DNA from: Deltaproteobacteria bacterium
GTDB taxonomy: Bacteria; Desulfobacterota; Syntrophia; Syntrophales; UBA5619
Direction: 5' to 3'
NCBI GenBank assembly: GCA_026388345.1
Contig: JAPLJY010000122.1
Span: 1-24,971 of the forward strand
Length of the DNA stretch: 24,971 nucleotides
The notes under the pieces are model-generated. The model made no database searches, was not told the origin of the DNA, and worked only from the letters and a program-made list of their open reading frames with translations. Numbering within the stretch: position 1 is the first letter of the stretch; each line of letters starts with the position of its first letter. Shown one piece after another: positions 1-7,836 of the stretch. The position numbers were made by a program, and so were the translations under genes.

Positions 1-9
1 AGAATATCA

Positions 10-375
10 ATGGGCACAGTCATTTACGAAAAAGACGTTGAGGGTACCCTTAAGACACAGCCTTGGGTGCGTCTTTCCAAGGTCCTCATCTCCGAGCACA
101 CTGTCGGCGCGAAGCAGATCTCCATGGGCATCAACATCTCCCAGCCTGGCAGCGGAATCCCCAACCACAAGCATGACCACTCCGAGGAAGCTCTGTACTG
201 CGTCGAGGGACACGGCCGTCTGACCATGGAGAACGGCGATGTTTACGACATCGTTCCCGGTACCGCTTTCTGGAACCCCGTCGGTGTCGGGCACACCCTG
301 GAGAACATCGGTGATACCCCCCTGAAGGTTGTTTGGGCCTATGGTCCTCCTCTGCCTGACCACCTGAAAAAGTGA
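10..375 (+). CDS. small single-domain cupin protein
   Basis: A 121-residue protein made of one cupin beta-barrel. Motif 1 is visible as H-K-H-x3-E followed six residues later by G (about residues 53-67). Motif 2 is the segment P-G-x5-P-V-G-V-G-H-x3-N (about residues 82-100). These residues normally bind one divalent metal, so a small isomerase, lyase or dioxygenase-like role, or ligand sensing, is possible; the substrate cannot be told. Codon choice is strongly biased (CTG for Leu, CGT for Arg, ATC for Ile, AAG for Lys), unlike most neighbours, which suggests high expression. Only nine bases precede this ATG in the window, so its ribosome site cannot be seen and the frame is open to the window edge; a slightly earlier start is possible. 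The gene lies upstream of a second, damaged cupin and the tct transporter. Confidence 0.85.
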   Translation: MGTVIYEKDVEGTLKTQPWVRLSKVLISEHTVGAKQISMGINISQPGSGIPNHKHDHSEEALYCVEGHGRLTMENGDVYDIVPGTAFWNPVGVGHTLENIGDTPLKVVWAYGPPLPDHLKK

Positions 376-390
376 TCCCTTACGACAAAA

Positions 391-422
391 GGTCGCACCC
401 GCCCAGGCGTGGCTTTTTGTTG
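391..422 (+). terminator. possible weak terminator after the first cupin
   Basis: An AAAAG stretch and a CTTTTTG stretch flank a short GC-rich centre with GCC/GGC complementarity, 16 or more bases after the cupin stop. The AAAAG/CTTTT arms can pair, but the inner stem is short and imperfect. Position and T-run fit a rho-independent terminator; the fold is not convincing. Confidence 0.3.
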
Positions 423-592
423 CGGGAATGTCGGAAAAAGTGTTTGACAGAGTCGTGAAACCGGATCCGGCATATTTAAAAACCGTTGTTTCATGCTTTG
501 AATTTGGTGTGTCTGTTTTCCCAAGGGGAGGCGGAAGGAGCATGAAAGCATAGACGAGCGGATGAGAACGGCCCGGGAAAAAGAAAAAAAGG

Positions 593-977
593 ATGTCGAA
601 ACTGAAGATCGTCCATATCAAAGATGTAAAAGGCAGTGAGATCCGCCTCGCACTTCTTGGATTCAGTCTTCTGAAAGAGGACGGGTGCACAGAACGTTTC
701 GGTGGATGTGAACGAGACCTATCCGGGGAGCATGGTACCGGAGCACAAGCATGAGAAGGAAGAAGATGTCATGTTTTTCCTGTCGGGGCGAGGGACGTTT
801 ATCACCGAGACTGAGCAGTTTGTCGTGGAGCCGGGGATGTGCGTTTACAACCCTCCGGGCGGTTTTCACAGAATCGTCAACGATGGAGACAAGGTTTTGC
901 GCTTCATCTGGATATATTCCCCACAATTGTCAGGCCATAGAAAAGCGTGGTTTGCAAGACCCGACCATGATACATGA
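593..977 (+). pseudogene. cupin protein gene, frameshifted
   Basis: The frame starting at ATG 593 gives a cupin-like N-terminus (begins MSKLKIVHIKDVKG) but ends at a TGA near 752 after losing cupin character. From about position 685 the next frame continues the cupin without a gap in similarity to the first cupin: metal motif H-K-H-x3-E, then P-G-x5-P-P-G-G-F-H, ending at TGA 975-977. Removing one G from the GGG around 680-683 joins the halves into a protein of about 127 residues, the length of its upstream paralogue. So this is a single-base indel in an otherwise intact cupin, either real decay or a sequencing or assembly error in a short homopolymer. The ribosome site before 593 is poor, while a good GGAAGGAG (533-540) sits before an ATG followed after two codons by a stop, so the 5' end may be altered too. 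If expressed, a start at ATG 702 would give only a partial barrel. Confidence 0.75.
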
Positions 978-1219
978 TGATCTGTGGAAGAAGTCTTCTA
1001 TCGACACCAGAGATGAAATCCATCCAGGAAATCGAATCGGGAAGGCCAGCATCATGATCTATTTGTTCGTCCTTGCGACGGAAAGTCATGAGTGTTGGCA
1101 CTCCCAATGCAACAATGGGTGATAAAATTCAAGATTAGACAAGTCGGAAAGCTCTTGGTCACCATCTGGGAGAATGTGAATTTTCAACTCAGAAAAAATA
1201 ACCTTCGGGAGTTTTCAGG

Positions 1220-1675
1220 ATGAATGCAGAACGAGTGGGCGGTGTCTTTTGGATCCTTTTTGGTTTGCTCGTCATGTACGGGTCGTACCGGTTGGGACTG
1301 GGATCCTTGCAGGCACCTGGTTCCGGATTCTTGGGTTTCCTTGCCGGGATCTTTGTTTTGATCATGGCCCTGATCGTTCTGATCCAGTCCTTCTTCAGTC
1401 AGGAGCCAAGTGAAAAGTTGCCAGCGCTCTGGAGAGGTATGAAATGGCACAAACCTCTGGCGGTGGCCTTGCTTGTGTTGGCTTATAATCTGGCCCTGGA
1501 AAGGCTGGGGTTCATTTTAAGCGCCGCGGTGTTTTTAGTCATCATGTTCAGGGGCGTCGAAAGATTCTCATGGTTAAAAAGCCTTTGGGTCACCTTCCTG
1601 GTCGTTGCCTGCTCATATCTGCTGTTTCAAACGTTTCTTAGAGTATCTTTACCCCAAGGATTTTTAGGATTCTAA
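1220..1675 (+). CDS. tctB: TTT transporter small membrane subunit TctB
   Basis: A 151-residue hydrophobic protein with four to five predicted membrane segments (roughly residues 6-24, 34-58, 74-92, 95-110 and 120-140). Length, topology and place directly before tctA match the small 4-TM TctB subunit of tripartite tricarboxylate transporters, which pairs with TctA in the cytoplasmic membrane. A GGGAG at 1208-1212 lies seven bases before the ATG. The gene ends 18 bases before tctA, so the two are surely co-transcribed. TctB sequences are poorly conserved, so the call rests on topology and context more than on motifs. The substrate cannot be deduced from this subunit. Confidence 0.88.
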   Translation: MNAERVGGVFWILFGLLVMYGSYRLGLGSLQAPGSGFLGFLAGIFVLIMALIVLIQSFFSQEPSEKLPALWRGMKWHKPLAVALLVLAYNLALERLGFILSAAVFLVIMFRGVERFSWLKSLWVTFLVVACSYLLFQTFLRVSLPQGFLGF

Positions 1676-1693
1676 TCGTGAAGGTGACGGCTT

Positions 1694-3202
1694 ATGGAAA
1701 TTTTCAGCAATCTTCTGACCGGTTTCAGTATTGCAGGTACATGGCATAACCTCCTTTTCTGCTTCATCGGTGTTTTTTTCGGCACGCTTGTCGGCGTGCT
1801 TCCCGGGATTGGTCCGCTCGCAACCATGTCGATCCTGCTACCCGTAACGTTCGGGCTGTCTCCCACAACAGCCATCATCATGCTTTCGGGAATCTATTAC
1901 GGGGCGTACTACGGCGGGTCGACTACTTCAATCCTGGTTAATATACCCGGTGAGGCGGCCTCCGTCATCACATGTTTGGATGGCTACAAGATGGCCCTTC
2001 AAGGAAGGGCGGGTCCGGCGCTGGGAATTGCCGCCTTCGGTTCATTCATCGCGGGAACAGTTGGTCTGATCATCCTGCAGACCATATCACCTGCGCTGGT
2101 TACGGTTGCTTTGAAATTCGGCGCTCCGGAATACTTCTCCCTGATGATCCTGGGTCTGGTGGTCCTCACCTTCCTGACCGAAAAATCAATGGCCAAGGCA
2201 TTGTTGGTTGCCGCCGTCGGGGTGATCATGGGGACGGTTGGACTGGACAGCATGACCGGTACCGACCGTTTCTCCTTTGGTATTCCCGAATTGCTGGACG
2301 GGGTCGGGATTGTTCCGATGGCCATGGGGCTTTTCGGTATTACAGAGATTCTCGTGAATCTGGAAACAGACAACATCCAGCGCGGCGTCATATCCGCCAA
2401 ACTGAAGGGACTTCTCCCGAGTTTTCGAGACTGGATGGACAGCATATGGGCGATCATCCGGGGAACGATCGTAGGGTTCGGTCTGGGTATGCTCCCTGGC
2501 GGCGGGGGAGTTATCGCGTCGTTCGCCTCCTATGCAGTAGAAAAGATGAGTTCCAAGCATCCCGAACGATTTGGTCATGGGGCGATCCAGGGCGTGGCAG
2601 GACCGGAATCGGCCAACAATGCGGCAGCAAGTGCAGGTTTCGTCCCCCTATTGACCCTGGGAATCCCGGTCGGTGCCGTCCAAGCGGTCCTGCTGGGGGC
2701 CCTCATGATCCACGGTATCACCCCCGGTCCCATGCTGCTGCAGGAGCATCCAGACCTGTTTTGGGGTGTCATCGCTAGCATGTACATCGGCAATGTGATG
2801 CTTCTTGTATTGAACCTTCCCCTGATCGGGCTCTGGGTGAAGGTCCTCAAAGTCCCGTACAATCTCTTGTTCCCCATGATCCTTTTTTTCTGTATGATCG
2901 GGTCCTATACGGTGAACAACAGCACGACGGATGTAGGAATCATGCTCCTGTTTGGCGTGGTGGGATATTTTATGAGGAAATTCGGTTATGAGCCGGCACC
3001 CATGATTCTGGCCTTTGTCCTCAGCCCTATCCTTGAGCGTTCTCTGCGCCAGTCCCTGTTGATGTCCAGCGGGAGTTTCAACATTTTCCTGACTCGGCCG
3101 ATCTCGCTGGCATGCTTGATCCTGGCTTCCCTTCTCCTTGCTTTGGCTTTTTTGCCGATGATCCGTAAGAAGAGGGAAGAGATTGTCGCGCTGGAAGAGT
3201 GA
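1694..3202 (+). CDS. tctA: TTT transporter large permease TctA
   Basis: A 502-residue polytopic membrane protein with about 11-12 hydrophobic segments. It has the TctA hallmarks: an N-terminal G-V-L-P-G-I-G-P loop (about residues 35-42), the Y-Y-G-A-Y-Y-G-G-S-T-T-S-I segment, N-I-P-G-E, and a repeated P-G-G-G-G loop mid-protein reflecting the internal duplication of the family. The length is normal (about 500). It moves the substrate handed over by a periplasmic TctC protein, driven by the ion gradient. An AAGGTGA precedes the ATG by about eight bases. The next genes are two tandem tctC genes, so TctA/B probably serve one or both. TTT systems carry citrate, tartrate, phthalate-type aromatics and other carboxylates; the actual substrate is unknown. 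Confidence 0.95.
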   Translation: MEIFSNLLTGFSIAGTWHNLLFCFIGVFFGTLVGVLPGIGPLATMSILLPVTFGLSPTTAIIMLSGIYYGAYYGGSTTSILVNIPGEAASVITCLDGYKMALQGRAGPALGIAAFGSFIAGTVGLIILQTISPALVTVALKFGAPEYFSLMILGLVVLTFLTEKSMAKALLVAAVGVIMGTVGLDSMTGTDRFSFGIPELLDGVGIVPMAMGLFGITEILVNLETDNIQRGVISAKLKGLLPSFRDWMDSIWAIIRGTIVGFGLGMLPGGGGVIASFASYAVEKMSSKHPERFGHGAIQGVAGPESANNAAASAGFVPLLTLGIPVGAVQAVLLGALMIHGITPGPMLLQEHPDLFWGVIASMYIGNVMLLVLNLPLIGLWVKVLKVPYNLLFPMILFFCMIGSYTVNNSTTDVGIMLLFGVVGYFMRKFGYEPAPMILAFVLSPILERSLRQSLLMSSGSFNIFLTRPISLACLILASLLLALAFLPMIRKKREEIVALEE

Positions 3203-3227
3203 CGGTGATTGATCCGTAAAATGAAAA

Positions 3228-3247
3228 GACGATCTTCGGAGATTGTC
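3228..3247 (+). other. intercistronic hairpin between tctA and tctC
   Basis: GACGATCT and AGATTGTC pair over eight positions (one G-T wobble) around a TCGG loop. No T-run follows, so it is more likely an mRNA stability or processing hairpin between the permease and binding-protein genes than a terminator. Confidence 0.45.
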
Positions 3248-3290
3248 GAGGACCGGAAGAAATACATCTATAATCTAAGGAGGATGAAAG

Positions 3291-4277
3291 ATGAGGTTTA
3301 AGAAACGAATCTGCACTTTGCTTCTCATCGCGACAATGTCATTGCTTCTTTTGACGGGACTTTCCTCGCTGGCTCAGGCCCAGGATTTTCCCAACAAGCC
3401 GATCACGCTGTATGTCGGTTTTGCTGCGGGCGCTACCACAGACATCGTCGGCCGATCTCTGGCCAGCGGAGTCGAAAAGATTCTGGGCGTTCCGGTAGTA
3501 GTCGAGCAAAAAGCCGGCGCTTCGGCGACGCTTTGTGCCGGCTTGGTGGCCAGCAAAAAACCTGACGGATATACATTGGGGATCGTCAGCTCCGATGCAA
3601 TCATGAGACTGCCGGACCTCATCAAGGTCGCTTTCGATCCGATGAAGGATTTCAGTTACATCGGCCAATATGCCGGATATTCGGGAGCACTGGTCGTCAT
3701 GGCTGACTCGCCCATCAAAACAGCCGAGGAATTTATCGCATATGCCAAGGCTCATCCGGGTTTGACCTATGCCTCCAACGGGATTAACAACCATCAGGCG
3801 ATGTCCATCGAAATTCTTGCCCAGTGCAAAGGATTGAGTTTTAAAGCAATACCGTATACGGGAGGATCTGAAGCCATTACATCGATGCTGGGGAAGCATG
3901 TCGATTTTCTCTGCGGGGCAGGTTCACATCTGCCTTATGTTCAGTAGGGTAAGTTCCGCATGCTTATCGTCAACCAGATGTATAAACGCGATCCTGACTA
4001 TCCCAATGTTCCCACACTGAAAGAATTGGGATGCCCTGATGTGCCACCGAACACCCAAATTGTCATAGGCCCCAAGGGGATGCCCGATGCTATTGGAGAT
4101 AAGCTCTCAGAAGCATTCAAGAAGGTTTCGGATGGACCCGAATTTCAACAGGTGTTGAAACAGATCAGAAGCCCCTATCTCTTCAAGGACAGGAAAACGC
4201 TGGAAAAGGATATGCGGGCTGAATTTGAGTTATATAAGGAATATCACAAGAAGACGGGAACCAAGAGGGCGTTTTAA
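3291..4277 (+). pseudogene. TctC-family binding protein with in-frame amber codon
   Basis: A Bug/TctC-type periplasmic solute-binding protein of 328 codons including one internal TAG at 3945-3947. The N-terminus is a lipid-free signal peptide (MRFKKR, hydrophobic core, cleavage likely after A-Q-A near residue 30). The mature part begins with the family motif F-P-N-K-P-I, followed by G-F-A-A-G-A-T-T-D and V-V-E-Q-K-x-G. The TAG replaces a Gln: this copy reads Y-V-Q-stop-G-K-F where the downstream paralogue reads Y-I-Q-Q-G-K-F. Reading frame and conservation continue unbroken to 4277, so this is a single CAG-to-TAG type change, not a frameshift. A stop there removes about a third of the protein, including much of the second lobe. 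Options are a recent nonsense mutation tolerated because of the intact duplicate, a sequence error, or amber readthrough (pyrrolysine or suppressor tRNA). The ribosome site AAGGAGG lies just upstream. Confidence 0.8.
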
Positions 4278-4481
4278 GGGGTGAGCATTAGTAGATAACG
4301 GAAATATTCTCAATGTTTTTTGTGGGCCTAGCAAGAATGAACAACGGGCACCTTTTTACACTCGCGATGTCAGCATGAAACGCATATGACGATCCCTACC
4401 AGAAAGGGAGGTGTCATTGAAGGCGAGTAATGCAACTTTGGTCCATAAGAATTGGCTCATAAAGAACGAGGAGGCGAAGAA

Positions 4482-5471
4482 ATGAAAAAGACATCGAAAT
4501 GGTTCCAATTGATCGTCTGTGGGGTAATCGGCCTGACTCTTTTGACGGTTGTTCCCACTTCGGCGCAGGCCCAGCAGGATTTTCCTAACAAACCAATTAC
4601 ACTCTACTGCGGTTTCGCTGCAGGAGCCACCACAGATGCGGTTGCACGCGCTCTGGCCAGCGGAGCGGAAAAATTGTTTGGCGTTCCTGTGGTGGTTGAG
4701 ACCAAAGTGGGAGGATCATCGACGGTTGCCGCCGGATTGGTTGCCACCAAAAAACCGGATGGATATTCGTTGGCTGCGGTCAGCTCCGGCGCGATCAAAA
4801 GGTTGCCGGATCTCATCAAAGTGTCTTACGATCCCATGAAAGATTTTACGTTTATCGGCCAATATTCAGCATACTCGGCAGGCTTGGTTGTGAGCGCGGA
4901 CTCGCCGATAAAAACAGCCGAGGAATTCATTGCTTATGCTAAGGCCCATCCGGGTTTAACGTATGGGTCTTCGGGGATCAACAGTCATCAGGGAATATCG
5001 ATTCAACTTTTGGCACAATGCAAAGGATTACAATTAAAAGAAATACCCTATACGGGGGGTGCGGAATCGAATACCGCCATGCTCGGCAAACATACCGACT
5101 TCCTCTGTGGCTCTGGCTCCCATCACCCATACATCCAGCAAGGAAAATTTCGGCTGCTGATTGTGAATCAGAGTGACAAACGAGATCCGGACTACCCCAA
5201 TGTTCCGACATTAGCAGAACTTGGATGCACGGATGTCCCACCGGACACCCTCATTGTGGTAGGCCCCAAAGGGATTTCCGCTCCAGCTGCCAACAAGATT
5301 GCCGACGTCTTCAAGAAGGTTGCTGACGGAGATGAATTTCAAAATGTTTTAAAACGGATCAAATGTGGGTATGTGTTCAAGACGAGGGAACAGTTGGAAA
5401 AGGATATGGCTTCTGAGTACGAGTGGTTTAAAGACTATCATAAAAAAACAGGGACCAAGAAGATTTTTTGA
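4482..5471 (+). CDS. tctC: TTT transporter periplasmic binding protein TctC
   Basis: A 329-residue Bug/TctC solute-binding protein. A Sec signal peptide (MKKTSK, hydrophobic core, cleavage after A-Q-A near residue 30) precedes the typical Q-D-F-P-N-K-P-I start of the mature chain, and the two-lobe fold is full length. The start at ATG 4482 is preferred over the upstream in-frame TTG 4452 because GAGGAGG sits at the right distance and the signal peptide starts there. It is a close paralogue of the preceding amber-interrupted gene (long identical stretches, for example the D-S-P-I-K-T-A-E-E-F region), showing tandem duplication. It probably captures a carboxylate for TctAB; Bug proteins bind the carboxylate through backbone amides and water, so the ligand cannot be read from the sequence. 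It is the only intact binding protein of this system in the window. Confidence 0.93.
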   Translation: MKKTSKWFQLIVCGVIGLTLLTVVPTSAQAQQDFPNKPITLYCGFAAGATTDAVARALASGAEKLFGVPVVVETKVGGSSTVAAGLVATKKPDGYSLAAVSSGAIKRLPDLIKVSYDPMKDFTFIGQYSAYSAGLVVSADSPIKTAEEFIAYAKAHPGLTYGSSGINSHQGISIQLLAQCKGLQLKEIPYTGGAESNTAMLGKHTDFLCGSGSHHPYIQQGKFRLLIVNQSDKRDPDYPNVPTLAELGCTDVPPDTLIVVGPKGISAPAANKIADVFKKVADGDEFQNVLKRIKCGYVFKTREQLEKDMASEYEWFKDYHKKTGTKKIF

Positions 5472-5485
5472 GTATTGGCTTCTGA

Positions 5486-5653
5486 GCGTTTCGGGAGGAT
5501 GAATGTTCTCTTGAAACGGATCATAATGCGGGCGAAAACGAGCGTATCATCTTTACAGAAAAACTCGTGCCAAGCATTCCGCACGAACGCGATCTTACGG
5601 ATTTGTGCGGCATGGATTTCAAAAAAATGGGTTGGAGGGCAGTGGCTCAATGA
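5486..5653 (+). pseudogene. orphan reading frame, possible C-terminal gene remnant
   Basis: Between tctC and the zinc dehydrogenase, one frame stays open for 55 codons and ends at TGA 5651-5653, overlapping the next gene's ATG as ATGA. Its composition looks coding (many GNN codons, acidic and well-mixed residues, for example I-P-H-E-R-D-L-T-D-L-C-G-M-D-F), but it lacks an ATG; only GTG 5567 could give a 28-residue peptide. A TGA at 5483 closes it upstream. It may be the 3' end of a gene truncated when the tctC copies were rearranged. I do not recognise the family. Confidence 0.35.
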
Positions 5654-6660
5654 AAGCAGCACTTTTATATACGGGAAGAGATTTGCGGATTGAAAATATG
5701 GATACGTCACTTCCGTCGGATGGTGAAGTGCTTGTTCGTGTTAAAATCGCAGGGTTATGCGGGTCGGATTTGCATCGGTATCTGGGCGATCGGCCTGTAA
5801 AACACTATCCCATGATTTTAGGCCATGAATTCGTGGGAACCATTGAGAAGGTGGGGAAGAATGTACAAAAATTCAAAGTCGGGGATCGGGTTGTAGCCGA
5901 TCCCTATTTTACTTGCGATAAATGTATGTTCTGCATCAGCGGCCATCGCAATCTTTGCCGTTCTCGTTTTAATTTGGGGATTGATGTCCCAGGTTGTTTT
6001 GCCGAGTATGTCAAAGTCCCTGAATATGCACTTTGGTTTATTCCAGATCATGTGCCCGACAAGGAAGCGGTGATGGTGGAACCGACGGCCGTTGCTTTGC
6101 GGGCTATTAAAAAATGCGGAAGTCTGATTGGCAAGAAAGTTGTCGTCATTGGTGCAGGAACCATGGGACAGTTGATTTCCCAACTGGCAAAATCTTCAGG
6201 GGCTGAGGTGATCGTATCGGATGTCGTGGACAAGAAGCTCGATGTTTGCAGGCAAATGGGGGCTGAACATGTCATCAATGCGATGCAGGAAGACCCCATA
6301 GAAGCAGTAAAGAAACTGACGAAGGGATTTGGGGCGCCCGTGGTCATAGAGACTGCCGGCTTGTCAAAGACCGTCGAACAGGCCGTCTATATGGTGCAGC
6401 CTGGCGGAAAAGTCGTCGTTGTGGGACTATCCACAAAGCCCGCTGCTATTCGTCCCGTGGATGTGGCCAGGAATGAAATCGAAATTTATGGGGCGGTCCT
6501 ATATATTGAGGAATTCGGCGAAGCGGTCGATTTGGTTAGCAAAAGAATGTTTGAATATGAGCCTATTATCAGCCACATGCTGCCGCTTAATGAGTGTCGA
6601 GAGGGGTTTGAATTGTTGGCAGGTCAGCAGGCGATGAAAATTCTGATAACGATGGACTAG
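5650..6660 (+). CDS. zinc-dependent alcohol dehydrogenase (MDR, Tdh/sorbitol-type)
   Basis: A 336-residue medium-chain dehydrogenase. The GroES-like domain has the catalytic-zinc residues C37 and G-H-E (58-60), and the structural zinc loop C89, C92, C95 and C103. The Rossmann domain has G-A-G-T-M-G at 168-173, with D-V-V-D downstream as the likely nucleotide-ribose region (acidic, favouring NAD). It resembles the L-threonine, sorbitol and butanediol dehydrogenase branch and would oxidise a secondary alcohol or hydroxyacid to a ketone, or the reverse. ATG 5650 is chosen because it begins the conserved M-K-A-A-L-L strand and follows GGAGGG; an earlier in-frame GTG at 5605 only adds a non-conserved leader. 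It is 21 bases from the iron alcohol dehydrogenase, so the pair is co-expressed. The natural substrate is unknown. Confidence 0.9.
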   Translation: MKAALLYTGRDLRIENMDTSLPSDGEVLVRVKIAGLCGSDLHRYLGDRPVKHYPMILGHEFVGTIEKVGKNVQKFKVGDRVVADPYFTCDKCMFCISGHRNLCRSRFNLGIDVPGCFAEYVKVPEYALWFIPDHVPDKEAVMVEPTAVALRAIKKCGSLIGKKVVVIGAGTMGQLISQLAKSSGAEVIVSDVVDKKLDVCRQMGAEHVINAMQEDPIEAVKKLTKGFGAPVVIETAGLSKTVEQAVYMVQPGGKVVVVGLSTKPAAIRPVDVARNEIEIYGAVLYIEEFGEAVDLVSKRMFEYEPIISHMLPLNECREGFELLAGQQAMKILITMD

Positions 6661-6681
6661 AACAGGTGAGGAGGATTAAAA

Positions 6682-7836
6682 ATGCAAGATTTATATAACT
6701 TTACCATGGCCACGGAGATTGTATACGGGATCGGCACGAGCAAGAAAATAGGCTCCATTGCCGCGGGAAGAGGTGCAAAAAAGGCATTCATCGTCAGCGA
6801 CCAAGGCGTAAAGCAGGCGGGTTTATTGGAGCCGATTCAAAAATCTCTCCAAGAAAAGGGAATTGAGACAGCGTTATTCGATGACGTTGAACAGAGTTCT
6901 TCTGTTCAATCCGTCGATAGGGGCGCCGAGATGGTTCGGACGAACGGTTTCGACATGATCGTTGGGATTGGTGGCGGAAGTGCCCTCGATACGGCCAAAG
7001 CAATGGGAGCCGTCGCTGCAAATGGCGGTATTTGCAGTGATTATGCGGGAGCCAACAAGATCAAGCTCCCACCGGTCCCGGTCATTGCACTGCCGACGAC
7101 ATCGGGGACGAGCGCCGAGGTTACAGACGTGGCCGTTATTGCCGATCGCGCGAAGCATGCACGGATCGGGGTGCGCAGTCCCTTGGTCGTTCCGGCAATA
7201 GCCATTGTGGACCCCCTATTGACTTTGAGCATGCCGGCGCATGTCACGGCCGCCACGGGCATGGATGCCCTGACCCATGCTATTGAGTCATACACCAATA
7301 CCATCACTGCTGAACCCACCGAACTGATGGCACTGGAAGCGATTAGCATGATAGGGAAATATCTTCGCGGAGCGGTGGCCAACGGCAATAATATCCAAGC
7401 CAGGGAGAGAATGAGCATGGCCTGCGTTCTGACCGGAATAGCATTCCGAAATACCCGGCTGGGTGCTCTCCATGCCATTACCGGACCATTTTGCGGGTAT
7501 TATGAAGTTGCGCACGGGGTGGCCAATGCCGTGATTCTTCCGCATGTGATGAAGTTCAATATGCTTGGGGATCTAGAGAAATTTGCCAAGATCGCTCAAG
7601 CTCTTGGAATGAAGACAGAAAACATGAGCTGTCGCGAAGCTGCGCTCAGTTCCATTGATGCCGTTCAGAATCTTTTAGCAGATGTGGGGCTTCCTGCAAC
7701 TTTTAAGGACATGAACCTGGATAAGGGCCTGCTTCCGCAAATCGCTGCCGAAGCGGCAAAAAGTGCCAATCTGACGATTAACCCCAGAAAGGCAACAAAA
7801 GAGGATCTGCTTTCGATTTGCCAAGCCGCATTTTAA
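6682..7836 (+). CDS. iron-containing alcohol dehydrogenase, atypical active site
   Basis: A 384-residue group III alcohol dehydrogenase. The NAD(P)-binding G-G-G-S is at residues 97-100, and the metal ligands are D195, H199, H264 and H278. The second half of the usual H-x3-H-P motif is changed: this protein reads H-A-I-T-G-P-F-C-G, so the second His, which in FucO-type enzymes (His267) sits close to the active site, is Gly268. The metal site is kept but proton relay or substrate choice may differ. It probably oxidises or reduces a short alcohol, aldehyde or hydroxyacid, with NAD(H). A GAGGAG precedes the ATG, and the gene directly follows the zinc dehydrogenase. It ends a block; a 474-base gap follows. 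Confidence 0.92.
   Translation: MQDLYNFTMATEIVYGIGTSKKIGSIAAGRGAKKAFIVSDQGVKQAGLLEPIQKSLQEKGIETALFDDVEQSSSVQSVDRGAEMVRTNGFDMIVGIGGGSALDTAKAMGAVAANGGICSDYAGANKIKLPPVPVIALPTTSGTSAEVTDVAVIADRAKHARIGVRSPLVVPAIAIVDPLLTLSMPAHVTAATGMDALTHAIESYTNTITAEPTELMALEAISMIGKYLRGAVANGNNIQARERMSMACVLTGIAFRNTRLGALHAITGPFCGYYEVAHGVANAVILPHVMKFNMLGDLEKFAKIAQALGMKTENMSCREAALSSIDAVQNLLADVGLPATFKDMNLDKGLLPQIAAEAAKSANLTINPRKATKEDLLSICQAAF

Noticed and set aside
444..478. TTGACA with AT-rich TATTTA as a promoter for cupin 2
   Set aside because: Spacing is more than 20 bases, too long for a normal sigma-70 promoter.
7..690. 227-codon minus-strand frame over the cupins
   Set aside because: Opposite to clear cupin motifs and without recognisable domains.
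1972..2778. 268-codon frame within tctA
   Set aside because: Out-of-frame shadow of the conserved TctA protein.
5475..5693. 72-codon frame between tctC and the zinc dehydrogenase
   Set aside because: Runs through the zinc dehydrogenase start in the wrong frame and has a basic, non-family composition; the other frame (ending 5653) looks more coding.
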